Assembly (NCBI RefSeq): GCF_001477055.1
Contig: NZ_LDRK01000018.1
Span: forward strand, 1-64,000
DNA from: Leucobacter chromiiresistens
Lineage (GTDB): Bacteria > Actinomycetota > Actinomycetes > Actinomycetales > Microbacteriaceae
DNA: 64,000 bases
Reading direction: 5' to 3'
Part shown: positions 9,691-17,466 of the stretch, piece after piece
Layout of the letters: the number at the start of each line of letters is the position of its first letter
Numbering within the stretch: the stretch's first letter is position 1
Notes under the pieces: model-generated
Database searches by the model: none
What the model was told of the DNA's origin: nothing
The model's input: the letters and a program-made list of their open reading frames with translations, nothing else
Translations under genes and position numbers: made by a program

Positions 9691-10410
9691 ATGCGCATCG
9701 AAGAGCACGGCTCGCTCGACGAGCTCGCGCGAGCCGCCGCGAGCGAGATCATCTCGGTCTGCCGCTCGCGGCAGACCGACGGGGGAGTGCCCTGCATCGT
9801 ACTCACCGGCGGCACCGGGGGCGAGCGGGTGCTCTCCGCGCTCGCGTCGCACGACGAGCTCGCGCAGGTCGACTGGGCCCGCGTGCGCTTCCTCTGGGGC
9901 GATGAGCGCTGGGCCCCGGCGGGTCACGAGGATCGCAACGATCTGCTCGCCGACCGCACGCTGTTCGCGGCGACCACCGTCGACCAGGCGCTCGTGCACC
10001 GGGTCGCGGCCTCCGACTCCGGGGTCGGCCTCGACGAGGCCGCGGCGGCGTACGCCGAGGTGGTCGACGGCATCGGCCGGATCGACTTGGCGCTGAACGG
10101 GGTGGGGCCCGACGGCCACATCGCGTCGCTCTTCCCCGGCCGGGAGGAGCTCGAGGCGGTCGGTGCTGCCGCGCCTGCGGCCCTCGCGATCCGCCACTCG
10201 CCGAAGCCGCCGCCGGAGCGCGTCACCCTGACGCTCGCCGCGCTGCGCCGCGCGGATCGCGTCTGGCTCATCGCAGCGGGCGCGGGCAAGGCGGAGGCGG
10301 TCGAGCGCGTGCTCGGCGCTCGCGAACCGCTGCTCCCGGCCGCCCGGGTCTCGGGCACGCGCGAGACCGTACTGTGGGCCGACGGGGAGGCGCTGAGCGC
10401 GCGAAGTTGA
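9691..10410 (+). CDS. pgl: 6-phosphogluconolactonase
   Basis: Hydrolyses 6-phosphogluconolactone, the product of Zwf, to 6-phosphogluconate, the substrate of Gnd. The 239-residue product is DevB/Pgl type of the sugar-phosphate-isomerase fold: LTGGTGGERV near residue 35, FLWGDERW near 70, and NGVGPDGHIASLFPG near 135, which holds the catalytic Asp/His region. ATG 9691 is preceded by GGAGGCGACG. Last gene of the operon, 13 nt after gnd. Confidence 0.95.
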   Translation: MRIEEHGSLDELARAAASEIISVCRSRQTDGGVPCIVLTGGTGGERVLSALASHDELAQVDWARVRFLWGDERWAPAGHEDRNDLLADRTLFAATTVDQALVHRVAASDSGVGLDEAAAAYAEVVDGIGRIDLALNGVGPDGHIASLFPGREELEAVGAAAPAALAIRHSPKPPPERVTLTLAALRRADRVWLIAAGAGKAEAVERVLGAREPLLPAARVSGTRETVLWADGEALSARS

Positions 10411-10429
10411 GGGAGGGGAGCGCTTCCCT

Positions 10430-10435
10430 TATGCT
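10430..10435 (+). promoter_or_regulatory. candidate -10 box for the tandem membrane-protein pair
   Basis: TATGCT lies 33 nt before ATG 10469, with GAAAGG as ribosome site. No clear -35 box. Confidence 0.35.
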
Positions 10436-10468
10436 CGACCGGGGGTGGTTATCGAAAGGTAAGCCACA

Positions 10469-11368
10469 ATGCACACTCCGTTGGAACCGCCCGATACTGG
10501 GGGTATCGCACGAGAGTCCTGCATCGCCAGAACGAGCACTTCGCCGAACCGGGCGACGACGCTCATATCGTTCGACGGCCTACCCGCCCGGGTCGGGCTG
10601 CAAGCCGACGCGTACCCGTCCCGACGGTCGAACGTCGTCGCCGCGATCGTCGCAGTCGCCGTCGCCGTGTACTCGGTGCGCGAAGCGACGAGTGCGCAGA
10701 GCGCCTGGGCGCTCATCACGTTCCTGATCGGCACGCTGCTGTGCTGTCTGGTGCTGATGAGTTCGCTCGCCTTCCCATCCGCGTATCGCCCGGGCGCCGT
10801 GCGCATGATCATCGATACCGCGCCGCCGCGCCTCAGCCTGCACTCTCCCAGGGCACTCGCCCTCGAATGGTCCGCCTTCGCCGCGACGATGCTGTGGGCC
10901 GGTGCAGCCGTTGCACTCGTCATCTGCGCGCTCGTGCAGTACGGAGTGATGGCTGCTCTGCAGCACGTGCCGCGTTCGATGCTGGTGGCCCTCGCGGCCG
11001 CCGTGATCGCCCTCGCGCTTATGGTTCGCAAGGTGCGTCAGGAGTCGGAGGAGCCCTCCGGCCTCCACCTGACCCCGCAGCGGATCATCACCGCCGGTGA
11101 GGGCACCCTGCGCTACGTCCGCTGGCACGACGTGGCCCATGCGACCGTTGCGGTGCACCGGCTGCTGGGCCCGCACCTGGTGCTGCTCGACGGCGACGGA
11201 CGCCGGCTCGGAGCGGTCAGCGTGCGCTATCTCGGTTCCGACCCGATGGTGACGGCAGCACTCGTCCGCTACTTCCGCGATCGCCCCGAGGAGCGGGAGC
11301 TGCTCACTGACCCGGAGCGCGCGATCGCGCAATTCCACCAGCACCTCGCGCGGCTGGAGGGCGAATGA
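10469..11368 (+). CDS. membrane protein of unknown function (tandem paralog 1)
   Basis: I do not recognise a family for this 299-residue protein. It has a conserved N-terminal strip shared with its neighbour (SFDGLPARVGLQADAYPSRRSN), two hydrophobic pairs (about residues 55-100 and 130-185), and a soluble C-terminal domain containing VRWHDVAHATV and GRRLGAVSVRYLGSDPMVTAALVRYF, ending in DPERAIAQFHQHLARLEGE. That arrangement suggests a two-hairpin membrane anchor with a cytosolic PH-like beta domain, which is inference. It overlaps the next gene by 4 nt (ATGA). A GAAAGG ribosome site precedes ATG 10469. Confidence 0.75.
   Translation: MHTPLEPPDTGGIARESCIARTSTSPNRATTLISFDGLPARVGLQADAYPSRRSNVVAAIVAVAVAVYSVREATSAQSAWALITFLIGTLLCCLVLMSSLAFPSAYRPGAVRMIIDTAPPRLSLHSPRALALEWSAFAATMLWAGAAVALVICALVQYGVMAALQHVPRSMLVALAAAVIALALMVRKVRQESEEPSGLHLTPQRIITAGEGTLRYVRWHDVAHATVAVHRLLGPHLVLLDGDGRRLGAVSVRYLGSDPMVTAALVRYFRDRPEERELLTDPERAIAQFHQHLARLEGE
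11191..11256 (+). repeat. 66-bp direct repeat, copy 1
   Basis: Identical base for base to 12099-12164 in the paralogous gene, including third codon positions, while the rest of the two genes has diverged strongly. The flanking 110 bp to each stop codon is also unusually similar. This indicates recent gene conversion or strong constraint. Confidence 0.9.
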
Positions 11369-12276
11369 AGCGCAGCACGGGCGTGCGGCGCGGAGTCGGG
11401 GCGAGGAGTGCGATCCAGCGCAGCGCACCCCGCGGCGCAGGGAAGTCGAATGCTGGTGCGCGTCGGCTCATCACCTCGTTCGAGGGCCTGCCCGCGCGGG
11501 TCGGGCTTCGATCCGACCCCTACCCGAATCGACGGTCGCTCATGCTCGCACGTCTGGGATTCGCCTTCGCCGCGATGGGAGTCCTCAGACTGGCAGGGGC
11601 CGCCGAGAACTCCTGGGCGACGGCGACTTCGCTGGTCATCGGTTTCGCGTGCTGCCTGGCCATCGTCATCACCCTGATCGACCCGCACGTCTTCACCCCG
11701 GGTGTCGTGCGAATCGAGATCGATGGCGCGCAGCGTCGAATCAGCTTCCGCTCCATCGCGGCCCTCGTCGTCGACTGGCTCGCCTTCGCGGTGATCATGC
11801 TCTGGGCCACCGCCGCCAGGGCATTCCTGATCGTGCAGGCCGAGACGGATGGAACGGATTTCTCACTCCTTCGAATGCCCCCGTCCGTCTTCGTCGTGCT
11901 CGGCCTCGGAGCCTTCGCGAGCGCCCACCTGGTGCGCAGGCACCGTCGCGCATCGCAGGTCCGTACGGGTCTGCACGTCACCTCAGACGCCATCAGCTGC
12001 GCGGGCGGCGGGCCGGCCGCCACGGTGCCGTGGCGGACGCTGCACCGCGCGTCGATCGAGAGGCCCGGTTTCGGGGCGCCGCGCCTCGTACTGCTCGGCG
12101 GCGACGGACGCCGGCTCGGAGCGGTCAGCGTGCGCTATCTCGGTTCCGACCCGATGGTGACGGCGGCGTTCCTCCACTACTTCCGCGACCGCCCCGAGGA
12201 GCGGGAGCTGCTCACCGACCCGGAGCGCGCGATCGCGCAGTTCCGCCGGCACCTCGAGCATCTGGAGGGCGAGTGA
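11365..12276 (+). CDS. membrane protein of unknown function (tandem paralog 2)
   Basis: 303 residues, clearly homologous to the upstream gene: SFEGLPARVGLRSDPYPNRRSL near residue 33, two hydrophobic pairs, VPWRTLHRASIER, and a C-terminus from GRRLGAVSVRYLGSDPMVTAAFLHYF to DPERAIAQFRRHLEHLEGE that is almost the same as in paralog 1. ATG 11365 overlaps the paralog 1 stop, so the pair is co-translated. The N-terminal 30 residues are unrelated to those of paralog 1 and rich in Arg and Ala. Function unknown; the proteins may form a heteromer (inference). Confidence 0.75.
   Translation: MKRSTGVRRGVGARSAIQRSAPRGAGKSNAGARRLITSFEGLPARVGLRSDPYPNRRSLMLARLGFAFAAMGVLRLAGAAENSWATATSLVIGFACCLAIVITLIDPHVFTPGVVRIEIDGAQRRISFRSIAALVVDWLAFAVIMLWATAARAFLIVQAETDGTDFSLLRMPPSVFVVLGLGAFASAHLVRRHRRASQVRTGLHVTSDAISCAGGGPAATVPWRTLHRASIERPGFGAPRLVLLGGDGRRLGAVSVRYLGSDPMVTAAFLHYFRDRPEERELLTDPERAIAQFRRHLEHLEGE
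12099..12164 (+). repeat. 66-bp direct repeat, copy 2
   Basis: Exact copy of 11191-11256, in the same reading frame of the second paralog. Confidence 0.9.
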
Positions 12277-12337
12277 CGCGCGGTGCGGGCGCGCGGTGCG
12301 GGCAGCGGGCCTGCGAGCGCCCGAACGCGCGAGCGGC

Positions 12338-12343
12338 TAGAAT
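12338..12343 (+). promoter_or_regulatory. candidate -10 box for the ABC-F gene
   Basis: TAGAAT. Transcription would begin near 12350, giving a leader of about 80 nt before ATG 12429. A TTG codon lies exactly 7 nt after the box and opens a short frame (12351-12401). Confidence 0.5.
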
Positions 12344-12350
12344 GGCGAGG

Positions 12351-12401
12351 TTGCCCTTTCGCTCAGCCCTGGTGCGAGAACGTCTCCCCAAGATGCGCTG
12401 A
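12351..12401 (+). CDS. possible 16-residue leader peptide upstream of ABC-F
   Basis: Seven nt after the TAGAAT box, a TTG opens a 16-codon frame (MPFRSALVRERLPKMR) closed by TGA, 27 nt before ATG 12429. The spacing fits a leaderless start. Leader peptides that sense ribosome stalling are known upstream of some antibiotic-resistance ABC-F genes; whether this frame is translated or regulatory is inference. Basic and Arg-rich. An ATG at 12342 in the same frame overlaps the -10 box, so it would lie outside the transcript. Confidence 0.3.
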   Translation: MPFRSALVRERLPKMR

Positions 12402-12428
12402 GTCGGCACGACCTAGGAGCCCTACACC

Positions 12429-14027
12429 ATGATTTCCGTCGAAGACCTCGCCATCGACGTCGGCGCCCGCCGTCTCATGTCGGGGGTCACGTTCCGCGTG
12501 AACCCCGGCGACAAGATCGGCCTCGTCGGCCGCAACGGCGCCGGCAAGACGACGCTCACGCGCACACTGTCGGGGGAGCTGCAGCCGGCGGAGGGCGCGA
12601 TCAAGGTCACCGGCGAACTCGGCTTCCTCCCGCAGGATCCCCGCACGGGCGACCCCGAGCAGATCGCGCGGCACCGCATTCTCGACGCGCGCGGGCTCGG
12701 CACGCTGCAGCAGAACATCGCGAAGGCGACGGAGGAGATGGGGTCGAGTGATCCGGCCGTCGCCGAGAAGGCCATGAAGCGCTTCGGCAACCTCACCGAC
12801 CGGTTCCAGGCGCTCGGCGGCTACGCGGCCGAATCGGAGGCGGCCTCGATCTCGAACAATCTCGGTCTGCCCGACCGCATTCTCGATCAGCCGCTCAAGA
12901 CGCTCTCGGGCGGCCAGCGGCGCCGCATCGAGCTCGCGCGCATCCTGTTCTCCGACGCCGACACCATGATCCTCGACGAGCCGACGAACCACCTCGACGC
13001 CGACTCGATCGTCTGGCTGCGCGAGTTCCTGAAGCACTCGAAGGCCGGCGTCATCGTGATCAGCCACGACATCGACCTCGTGGGCGAGACGGTGAACCGC
13101 GTCTTCTACCTCGACGCCAACCGTCAGGTCATCGACATCTACAACATGAACTGGAAGCTGTATCTGCGCCAGCGCGCCGCCGATGAGGAGCGGCGCCGCA
13201 AGGAGCGGAGCAACATCGAGAAGAAGGCCTCGGTGCTGAAGGATCAGGCCGCGCGCTTCGGCGCGAAGGCCTCGAAGGCCGCGGCGGCGCACCAGATGGT
13301 CGCCCGCGCCGAGAAGATGCTCGCCGGGCTCGAGGACGAGCGCCAGGTGGAGCGCGTCGCCAAGCTGCGCTTCCCCGACCCGTCGCCGTGCGGCAAGACG
13401 CCGCTCATGGCCGAGGGGCTCTCGAAGTCGTACGGCTCGCTCGAGATCTTCGCCGGAGTCGACCTCGCCATCGACCGCGGGTCGAAGGTCGTGGTGCTGG
13501 GGCTCAACGGTGCGGGCAAGACGACGCTGCTGCGCCTGCTCGCGGGCGTCGACGAGCCCGACACGGGCGAGCTCATCGCGGGCCACGGCTTGAAGGTCGG
13601 CTATTACGCGCAGGAGCACGAGACGCTCGACGTGCAGGCGAGCGTGCTGCAGAACATGGTCTCCGTGTCGCAGCACCTCACCGAGACGGAGGCGCGTCGT
13701 GTGCTCGGCTCCTTCCTGTTCACCGGCGACGACGTGCACAAGCCCGCGGGGGTGCTCTCCGGCGGGGAGAAGACGCGCCTCGCCCTCGCCATGCTCGTCG
13801 TCTCGAGCGCCAACGTGCTGCTGCTCGACGAGCCCACGAACAACCTCGACCCGGCCAGCCGTGAGGAGGTGCTCGACGCGCTCGCCCACTTCACGGGCGC
13901 CGTCGTGCTCGTCTCGCACGATCCCGGCGCCGTGGAGGCGCTGAACCCCGAGCGCGTGCTGATCATGCCCGATGCGACCGAGGATCACTGGTCGAAGGAG
14001 TACCTCGAGCTCATCGAGCTCGCCTAG
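12429..14027 (+). CDS. ABC-F family ATP-binding protein
   Basis: Soluble tandem-ATPase protein of 532 residues with no membrane segment; ABC-F proteins act on the ribosome (translation factor or target protection). The first ATPase domain has Walker A GRNGAGKTT (about residue 36), signature LSGGQRRR and Walker B MILDEPTNHLD. An interdomain linker of about 80 residues, rich in Arg, Lys and Ala, follows. The second domain has GLNGAGKTT, LSGGEKTR and LLLDEPTNNLD. Both catalytic Glu residues are present. TAGGAG lies about 10 nt before ATG 12429. It could be a housekeeping throttle factor or a resistance protein; the sequence alone does not decide. Confidence 0.9.
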   Translation: MISVEDLAIDVGARRLMSGVTFRVNPGDKIGLVGRNGAGKTTLTRTLSGELQPAEGAIKVTGELGFLPQDPRTGDPEQIARHRILDARGLGTLQQNIAKATEEMGSSDPAVAEKAMKRFGNLTDRFQALGGYAAESEAASISNNLGLPDRILDQPLKTLSGGQRRRIELARILFSDADTMILDEPTNHLDADSIVWLREFLKHSKAGVIVISHDIDLVGETVNRVFYLDANRQVIDIYNMNWKLYLRQRAADEERRRKERSNIEKKASVLKDQAARFGAKASKAAAAHQMVARAEKMLAGLEDERQVERVAKLRFPDPSPCGKTPLMAEGLSKSYGSLEIFAGVDLAIDRGSKVVVLGLNGAGKTTLLRLLAGVDEPDTGELIAGHGLKVGYYAQEHETLDVQASVLQNMVSVSQHLTETEARRVLGSFLFTGDDVHKPAGVLSGGEKTRLALAMLVVSSANVLLLDEPTNNLDPASREEVLDALAHFTGAVVLVSHDPGAVEALNPERVLIMPDATEDHWSKEYLELIELA

Positions 14028-14096
14028 GCGGCGCGCCGCAGTTCCGCGCCCGGATCATCGGGGAGGTGCGGCGTCAGCGTCCGCGCGACGACGATC

Positions 14097-15029
14097 TCAG
14101 CGAGGCGACGGTGTCGGCGTGGACGTCGGCGACGGCGTCTCACGCTCGTCCGCATCGCCCGGCTCGGCGTCGGCCTCCCGCCCGAGGTCCGCGCCCACCC
14201 GGTCGAGACGCGTGATCACGAAGGCGGCGCCGTCGCCCTGCATGCCGTTCGAGTAGTACTCGACGTGCGGCTCCTCGTCGAAGTCGAGGCTGCTCTGACA
14301 GATGAAGTCGCCGGCGACGCAGTAGTCGCGCACGCGCTCGCCCACCGCGTCGAGTGCGCCGTCGGGGCGGGGGAGCAGCCCGTCGGTCTCCACGTCGTAG
14401 CTGCCGACGTTGTACTCTTCGTCACCGACGAATCGCGGATCGCCGTAGAGCACGACGGCGAGCACCCGATCGAGCGTCTCCGCGTCGACCGAGCCCACGG
14501 TCGGGCCGACCATGCGGTCCTCGGGCGCCGCGAGCGCGTCGCCGACGACGAGGGCGCCCTGCGAGTAGCCGAGCAGTACGAAGCGCTGGGCGGGGCACGT
14601 CTCGGCCTGCACCCGCAGCACGTCGACGAGGGTGCGCACGCCGATCGTGCCGCCCTCCTTGATATCGGTGTCCGCGGGGTAGTCGAGATCGAGCACCTCC
14701 ACGTCGCCGGGACGCGCCTGCGACACCGTGCGGGCGACGGGGGAGAGCAGCTGCCCCTGGCTCGGCTCGCCCGTGCCGCGGGCGGTGACCACGAGGTACG
14801 GGTCGCAGTCGACGGGGTCTACGATGGGTTCGGGGTGCAGCTCGGCGTCGTAGAGCTCGTCGGCCTTCGGCGGGGCCGGATTCTCGGTGACCTCCGAAAG
14901 CGACTCGCGGGTCTCCGACGGGTCGACGGGCGCCGCGCAGCCGCTCAGTGCGATCGCGGCCGCTCCGAGAAGAAGCGCGCACGGCAGCAGCAGGCGCCGC
15001 GAGCGGGGGCGCATCACGAGATCACCCAT
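14097..15029 (-). CDS. cutinase-family alpha/beta hydrolase, lipoprotein
   Basis: A secreted lipid-anchored serine esterase (310 residues). The N-terminus has a lipoprotein signal: Arg-rich start, hydrophobic LLLPCALLLGAAAIALSGC with lipobox LSGC. The body begins DCDPYLVVTARGTGEPSQG, has the nucleophile elbow GYSQG in LLGYSQGALVVGD, and a late YGDPRF followed by YCVAGDFIC, as in cutinase-like esterases. The Asp/His of the triad lie in the C-terminal third. A Pro/Thr/Ser-rich tail follows. Start ATG 15029 overlaps the SURF1 stop and has GGAGG 12 nt upstream; ATG 15014 is an equally good start that gives a shorter n-region. Substrate unknown. Confidence 0.8.
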   Translation of the reverse strand: MGDLVMRPRSRRLLLPCALLLGAAAIALSGCAAPVDPSETRESLSEVTENPAPPKADELYDAELHPEPIVDPVDCDPYLVVTARGTGEPSQGQLLSPVARTVSQARPGDVEVLDLDYPADTDIKEGGTIGVRTLVDVLRVQAETCPAQRFVLLGYSQGALVVGDALAAPEDRMVGPTVGSVDAETLDRVLAVVLYGDPRFVGDEEYNVGSYDVETDGLLPRPDGALDAVGERVRDYCVAGDFICQSSLDFDEEPHVEYYSNGMQGDGAAFVITRLDRVGADLGREADAEPGDADERETPSPTSTPTPSPR

Positions 15030-15954
15030 CGAGCAGCGCGTCCTCCACGTCGGCGTCGCTCGGCCCCCGGCGACGCTTCCGCTCGGCCGTCCTCCGGTCG
15101 AGCTCGCGCACCTCGTCACTGCCGACGTTGAGCGTGCGGTACTCGCGGCGCGCGGCGTAGACGACGCCGATCACGGCGATCGCGATGAAGATGTACCACT
15201 GCACCGCGTACGACAGGTGCGGGCCCTCGTCACGCTCGGGCTTCGCGGGGAGTACGCCGTGCTCCGCCTCGGGCGTCTCGCTGACGAGCATGCCGTACGC
15301 GCCCGTGTACGCCGAGTCGGCGACGCCGGCCAGTGCGGCGAGCTCGGGCAGTTCGATGCTCGCGACCGCTCGCCCTGCGGTCGTACGGCCGGGGATCTCG
15401 GGCTCGGAGGCGCGCAGACGCGCCTCGACCACCGCGGTTCCGCTCGGGGGGAGGGGCAGGTCGGCGGGGTCGACGTCGTCGGCCGATGCGCCGTCGATCG
15501 GCACCCACCCGCGATCGACGAAGAACGTCGCGCCCTCCGCCGTGCGCAGCGGCTGGATCAGGTCGGAGCCGACGCCGCCGGGGCCCGGGCGGTTGCGGGC
15601 GAGGAACGGTTCGCCGACGTACTCGCCCTCGATGCGCACCGTGCGCCACTTCTGGCGATCCTCGTCGAACTGCGACAGCTCCGGCAGCTCCTGGGTGAGC
15701 GCGACCGGCTCGGCGTCGTAGTTGTTGTCGATGCGGTCGATCTCGGCGCGGGCCTCGGCGCGGCGCTCGAACTGCCAGTTGCCGAGCAGCACGCACGCGA
15801 TCGAGAAGATGAGCAGCATCGCGGCGTACCCCGCCCAGCGTCCCGAGCGCAGGAACGACCACCCCACGCGCGGCGGTTCCCCGCGCTCGTACGCCGAAGC
15901 CGACCGGGCTGCCTCCGTCGCCGCGCTCCGGTCGATCGTCCCATGGTCAGTCAT
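15022..15954 (-). CDS. SURF1-family cytochrome oxidase assembly protein
   Basis: SURF1 proteins help insert haem A into the CuB/haem a3 site of subunit I. The 310-residue protein has the two expected helices: GYAAMLLIFSIACVLLGNWQFERR (about 40-63) and a C-terminal helix YAVQWYIFIAIAVIGVVYAARRE (about 250-273). The loop between holds VRIEGEY, FLARNRPGPGGVGSDLIQPL and FVDRGWVP, all SURF1 signatures. It overlaps the upstream zinc-ligand gene by 8 nt and the downstream lipoprotein gene by 8 nt. Fits with ctaA and the oxidase genes elsewhere in the window. Confidence 0.92.
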   Translation of the reverse strand: MTDHGTIDRSAATEAARSASAYERGEPPRVGWSFLRSGRWAGYAAMLLIFSIACVLLGNWQFERRAEARAEIDRIDNNYDAEPVALTQELPELSQFDEDRQKWRTVRIEGEYVGEPFLARNRPGPGGVGSDLIQPLRTAEGATFFVDRGWVPIDGASADDVDPADLPLPPSGTAVVEARLRASEPEIPGRTTAGRAVASIELPELAALAGVADSAYTGAYGMLVSETPEAEHGVLPAKPERDEGPHLSYAVQWYIFIAIAVIGVVYAARREYRTLNVGSDEVRELDRRTAERKRRRGPSDADVEDALLDG

Positions 15955-16192
15955 CCAGCTCTCCCACCGCGCGCACCTCGAGCGGGAAGCTCCGGGCCTC
16001 CAGAAAAGCGTACAGCGTCTCCCGATGCTCGTCGCAGGCCAGCCACGTCTTGCGCCGTTCGGGGCCGTGGATCTTCGGGTTGCGCCAGAGGATCGCCCAC
16101 GGCGCCTCCTCCCGGCACCCCGCCCGCGAGCACTCGAAGCGCCGCTCCGGTGCGCCGCCGAGCGTCAGCGACGGCGTCGCGATGCCGCTCAC
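15947..16192 (-). CDS. small conserved protein with Cys/His metal-ligand pattern
   Basis: 81 residues. Four possible zinc ligands stand out: C21-x4-C26 (FECSRAGCRE) and C53-x2-H56 (WLACDEHRETL), a treble-clef-like spacing. I cannot assign a function; similar short proteins next to SURF1 in actinobacteria carry uninformative names. Start GTG 16192 overlaps the DUF3099 stop (GTGA), and its own end overlaps SURF1, so it belongs to that co-translated set and may be a small assembly or RNA-binding factor (inference). Confidence 0.75.
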   Translation of the reverse strand: MSGIATPSLTLGGAPERRFECSRAGCREEAPWAILWRNPKIHGPERRKTWLACDEHRETLYAFLEARSFPLEVRAVGELDD

Positions 16193-16563
16193 TGCGCCGC
16201 TCCGGGCTCTCGGGAATCCCCGCCGCCTCCGCGGCGCTCGGGGTCGACGTCGATCACGATCACCTCGTGAGCGGCATCGCTCGCGTCGAGAGGCTCGGGT
16301 TCGGCGGCCTCGAGCCGCAGCGGCTCCGGCTGGTCGGGCACCTGCTCACCGCCGTGCGCGACCGCGTTGCCGACGAGCACCGCGAACCAGGGGAGGATGA
16401 TGGCCCCCGCCGCCGACAGCAGCACCCACCAGTCGCGCACCCAGAAGAGCGACACCACGCAGGCGACGCGGAGCGACATCGCGATGAAGTACATGCGCAT
16501 CCGGTGCGCGCGATCCTCGGCCGGGTTCACCCCCGCCGACGTCACGTCGTAACTCTTGGCCAT
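16189..16563 (-). CDS. DUF3099 membrane protein
   Basis: 124 residues with the DUF3099 pattern: YDVTSAGVNPAEDRAHRMRMYFIAMSLRVACV, then a second helix DWWVLLSAAGAIILPWFAVLVGN, giving a small two-helix membrane protein with an acidic, Pro/Glu/Asp-rich C-terminal tail. Function unknown. It is the first gene of a minus-strand run DUF3099 - zinc-ligand protein - SURF1 - cutinase-like, all overlapping by 4 to 8 nt. GGAGAAGGGG precedes ATG 16563, and a TAGTCT box lies about 25 nt upstream. Confidence 0.88.
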   Translation of the reverse strand: MAKSYDVTSAGVNPAEDRAHRMRMYFIAMSLRVACVVSLFWVRDWWVLLSAAGAIILPWFAVLVGNAVAHGGEQVPDQPEPLRLEAAEPEPLDASDAAHEVIVIDVDPERRGGGGDSREPGAAQ

Positions 16564-16657
16564 GCGCCCCTTCTCCGTCGTGCCCAGACTACGCCGTTCA
16601 GCTGAATCCCCGCCCCGGGAACGCCGCGCGCCACCCGGCCCGCGCGCCGCGCATCGG

Positions 16658-16663
16658 TAGGCT
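16658..16663 (+). promoter_or_regulatory. candidate -10 box for the fabG-like gene
   Basis: TAGGCT. The start codon is 31 nt downstream and has a GAAGGAA ribosome site, so this is a leadered promoter, in contrast to several neighbours. Confidence 0.45.
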
Positions 16664-16694
16664 GGACGCCACTCGTTCAGACGGAAGGAACTCC

Positions 16695-17405
16695 ATGCCC
16701 ACCTCGCGCACCGTACTCGTCACCGGCGGCAACCGCGGCATCGGCTACGCGATCGCCGAACGCATGCTCGCCGACGGCCACCGCGTCGCCGTGACCTCCC
16801 GATCGGGTTCGGGGCCGGAGGGGACGCTGACCGTGCGCGCCGAGATGACGGACGCGGCTTCGATCGACGCCGCCTTCACGGAGATCGAGGCGCAGCTCGG
16901 CCCGGTCGAGGTGGTCGTGGCGAACGCCGGGATCACGAAGGACACCCTGCTGCTCCGCATGACGGAGGAGGAGTTCACCAGCGTCATCGACACGAACCTC
17001 ACCGGCACCTTCCGCGTGGTGAAGCGCGCGGCGAAGGGGCTGCTCAAGGGGCGGTTCGGCCGGGTGATCCTGATCTCGAGCGTGGTCGGCCTGTACGGCG
17101 GACCGGGGCAGATCAACTACTCCTCGTCGAAGGCCGGCCTCGTCGGGTTCGCGCGCTCCCTCACCCGCGAGCTCGGCTCGCGCGGCATCACCGCGAACGT
17201 CATCGCGCCGGGGTTCATCGAGACCGACATGACGGCTGCGCTCCCCGAAGCGCAGCAGCAGCAGTACCTCGGGTCGATCCCCGCGGGCCGCTTCGGTCAG
17301 GTCGCCGAGATCGCGGGTGCCGCGTCCTTCCTCGCGGGCGACGACGCCGCCTACATCTCGGGCGCCGTGATTCCGGTCGACGGCGGCCTGGGCATGGGGC
17401 ACTGA
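16695..17405 (+). CDS. fabG: 3-oxoacyl-ACP reductase-like short-chain dehydrogenase
   Basis: NAD(P)H-dependent reductase of the SDR family, most like FabG of type II fatty acid synthesis. The 236-residue protein has the cofactor motif TGGNRGIGYA (residues 10-19), NAG (VVANAGIT), the catalytic Ser in ILISSVVG, the Tyr-x3-Lys pair in INYSSSKAG, and the C-terminal SGAVIPVDGGLGMGH typical of FabG. GAAGGAA precedes ATG 16695. It stands alone rather than in a fab cluster, as FabG1-type genes of actinobacteria often do, so the exact substrate is not certain. Confidence 0.87.
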   Translation: MPTSRTVLVTGGNRGIGYAIAERMLADGHRVAVTSRSGSGPEGTLTVRAEMTDAASIDAAFTEIEAQLGPVEVVVANAGITKDTLLLRMTEEEFTSVIDTNLTGTFRVVKRAAKGLLKGRFGRVILISSVVGLYGGPGQINYSSSKAGLVGFARSLTRELGSRGITANVIAPGFIETDMTAALPEAQQQQYLGSIPAGRFGQVAEIAGAASFLAGDDAAYISGAVIPVDGGLGMGH

Positions 17406-17409
17406 CGCC

Positions 17410-17452
17410 GGTCGGGGCGGCGGCGCACCCTTCCGTCCGCGCCGCCCCGACC
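17410..17452 (+). terminator. terminator hairpin after fabG
   Basis: Perfect 13-bp stem (17410-17422 with 17440-17452) around a 17-nt loop, immediately after the fabG stop and immediately before the TAGCCT box of the next gene. There is no U-tract. Confidence 0.6.
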
Positions 17453-17454
17453 AG

Positions 17455-17460
17455 TAGCCT
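17455..17460 (+). promoter_or_regulatory. candidate leaderless promoter (-10)
   Basis: TAGCCT, then 6 nt (GAGCGC), then ATG 17467. The -35 region would fall inside the fabG terminator stem. Confidence 0.55.
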
Positions 17461-17466
17461 GAGCGC

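Noticed and set aside
14028-14039. Perfect palindrome GCGGCGCGCCGC between two convergent genes
   Set aside because: Pure G/C palindromes of this length are expected often by chance here; no loop for a terminator and no promoter near.
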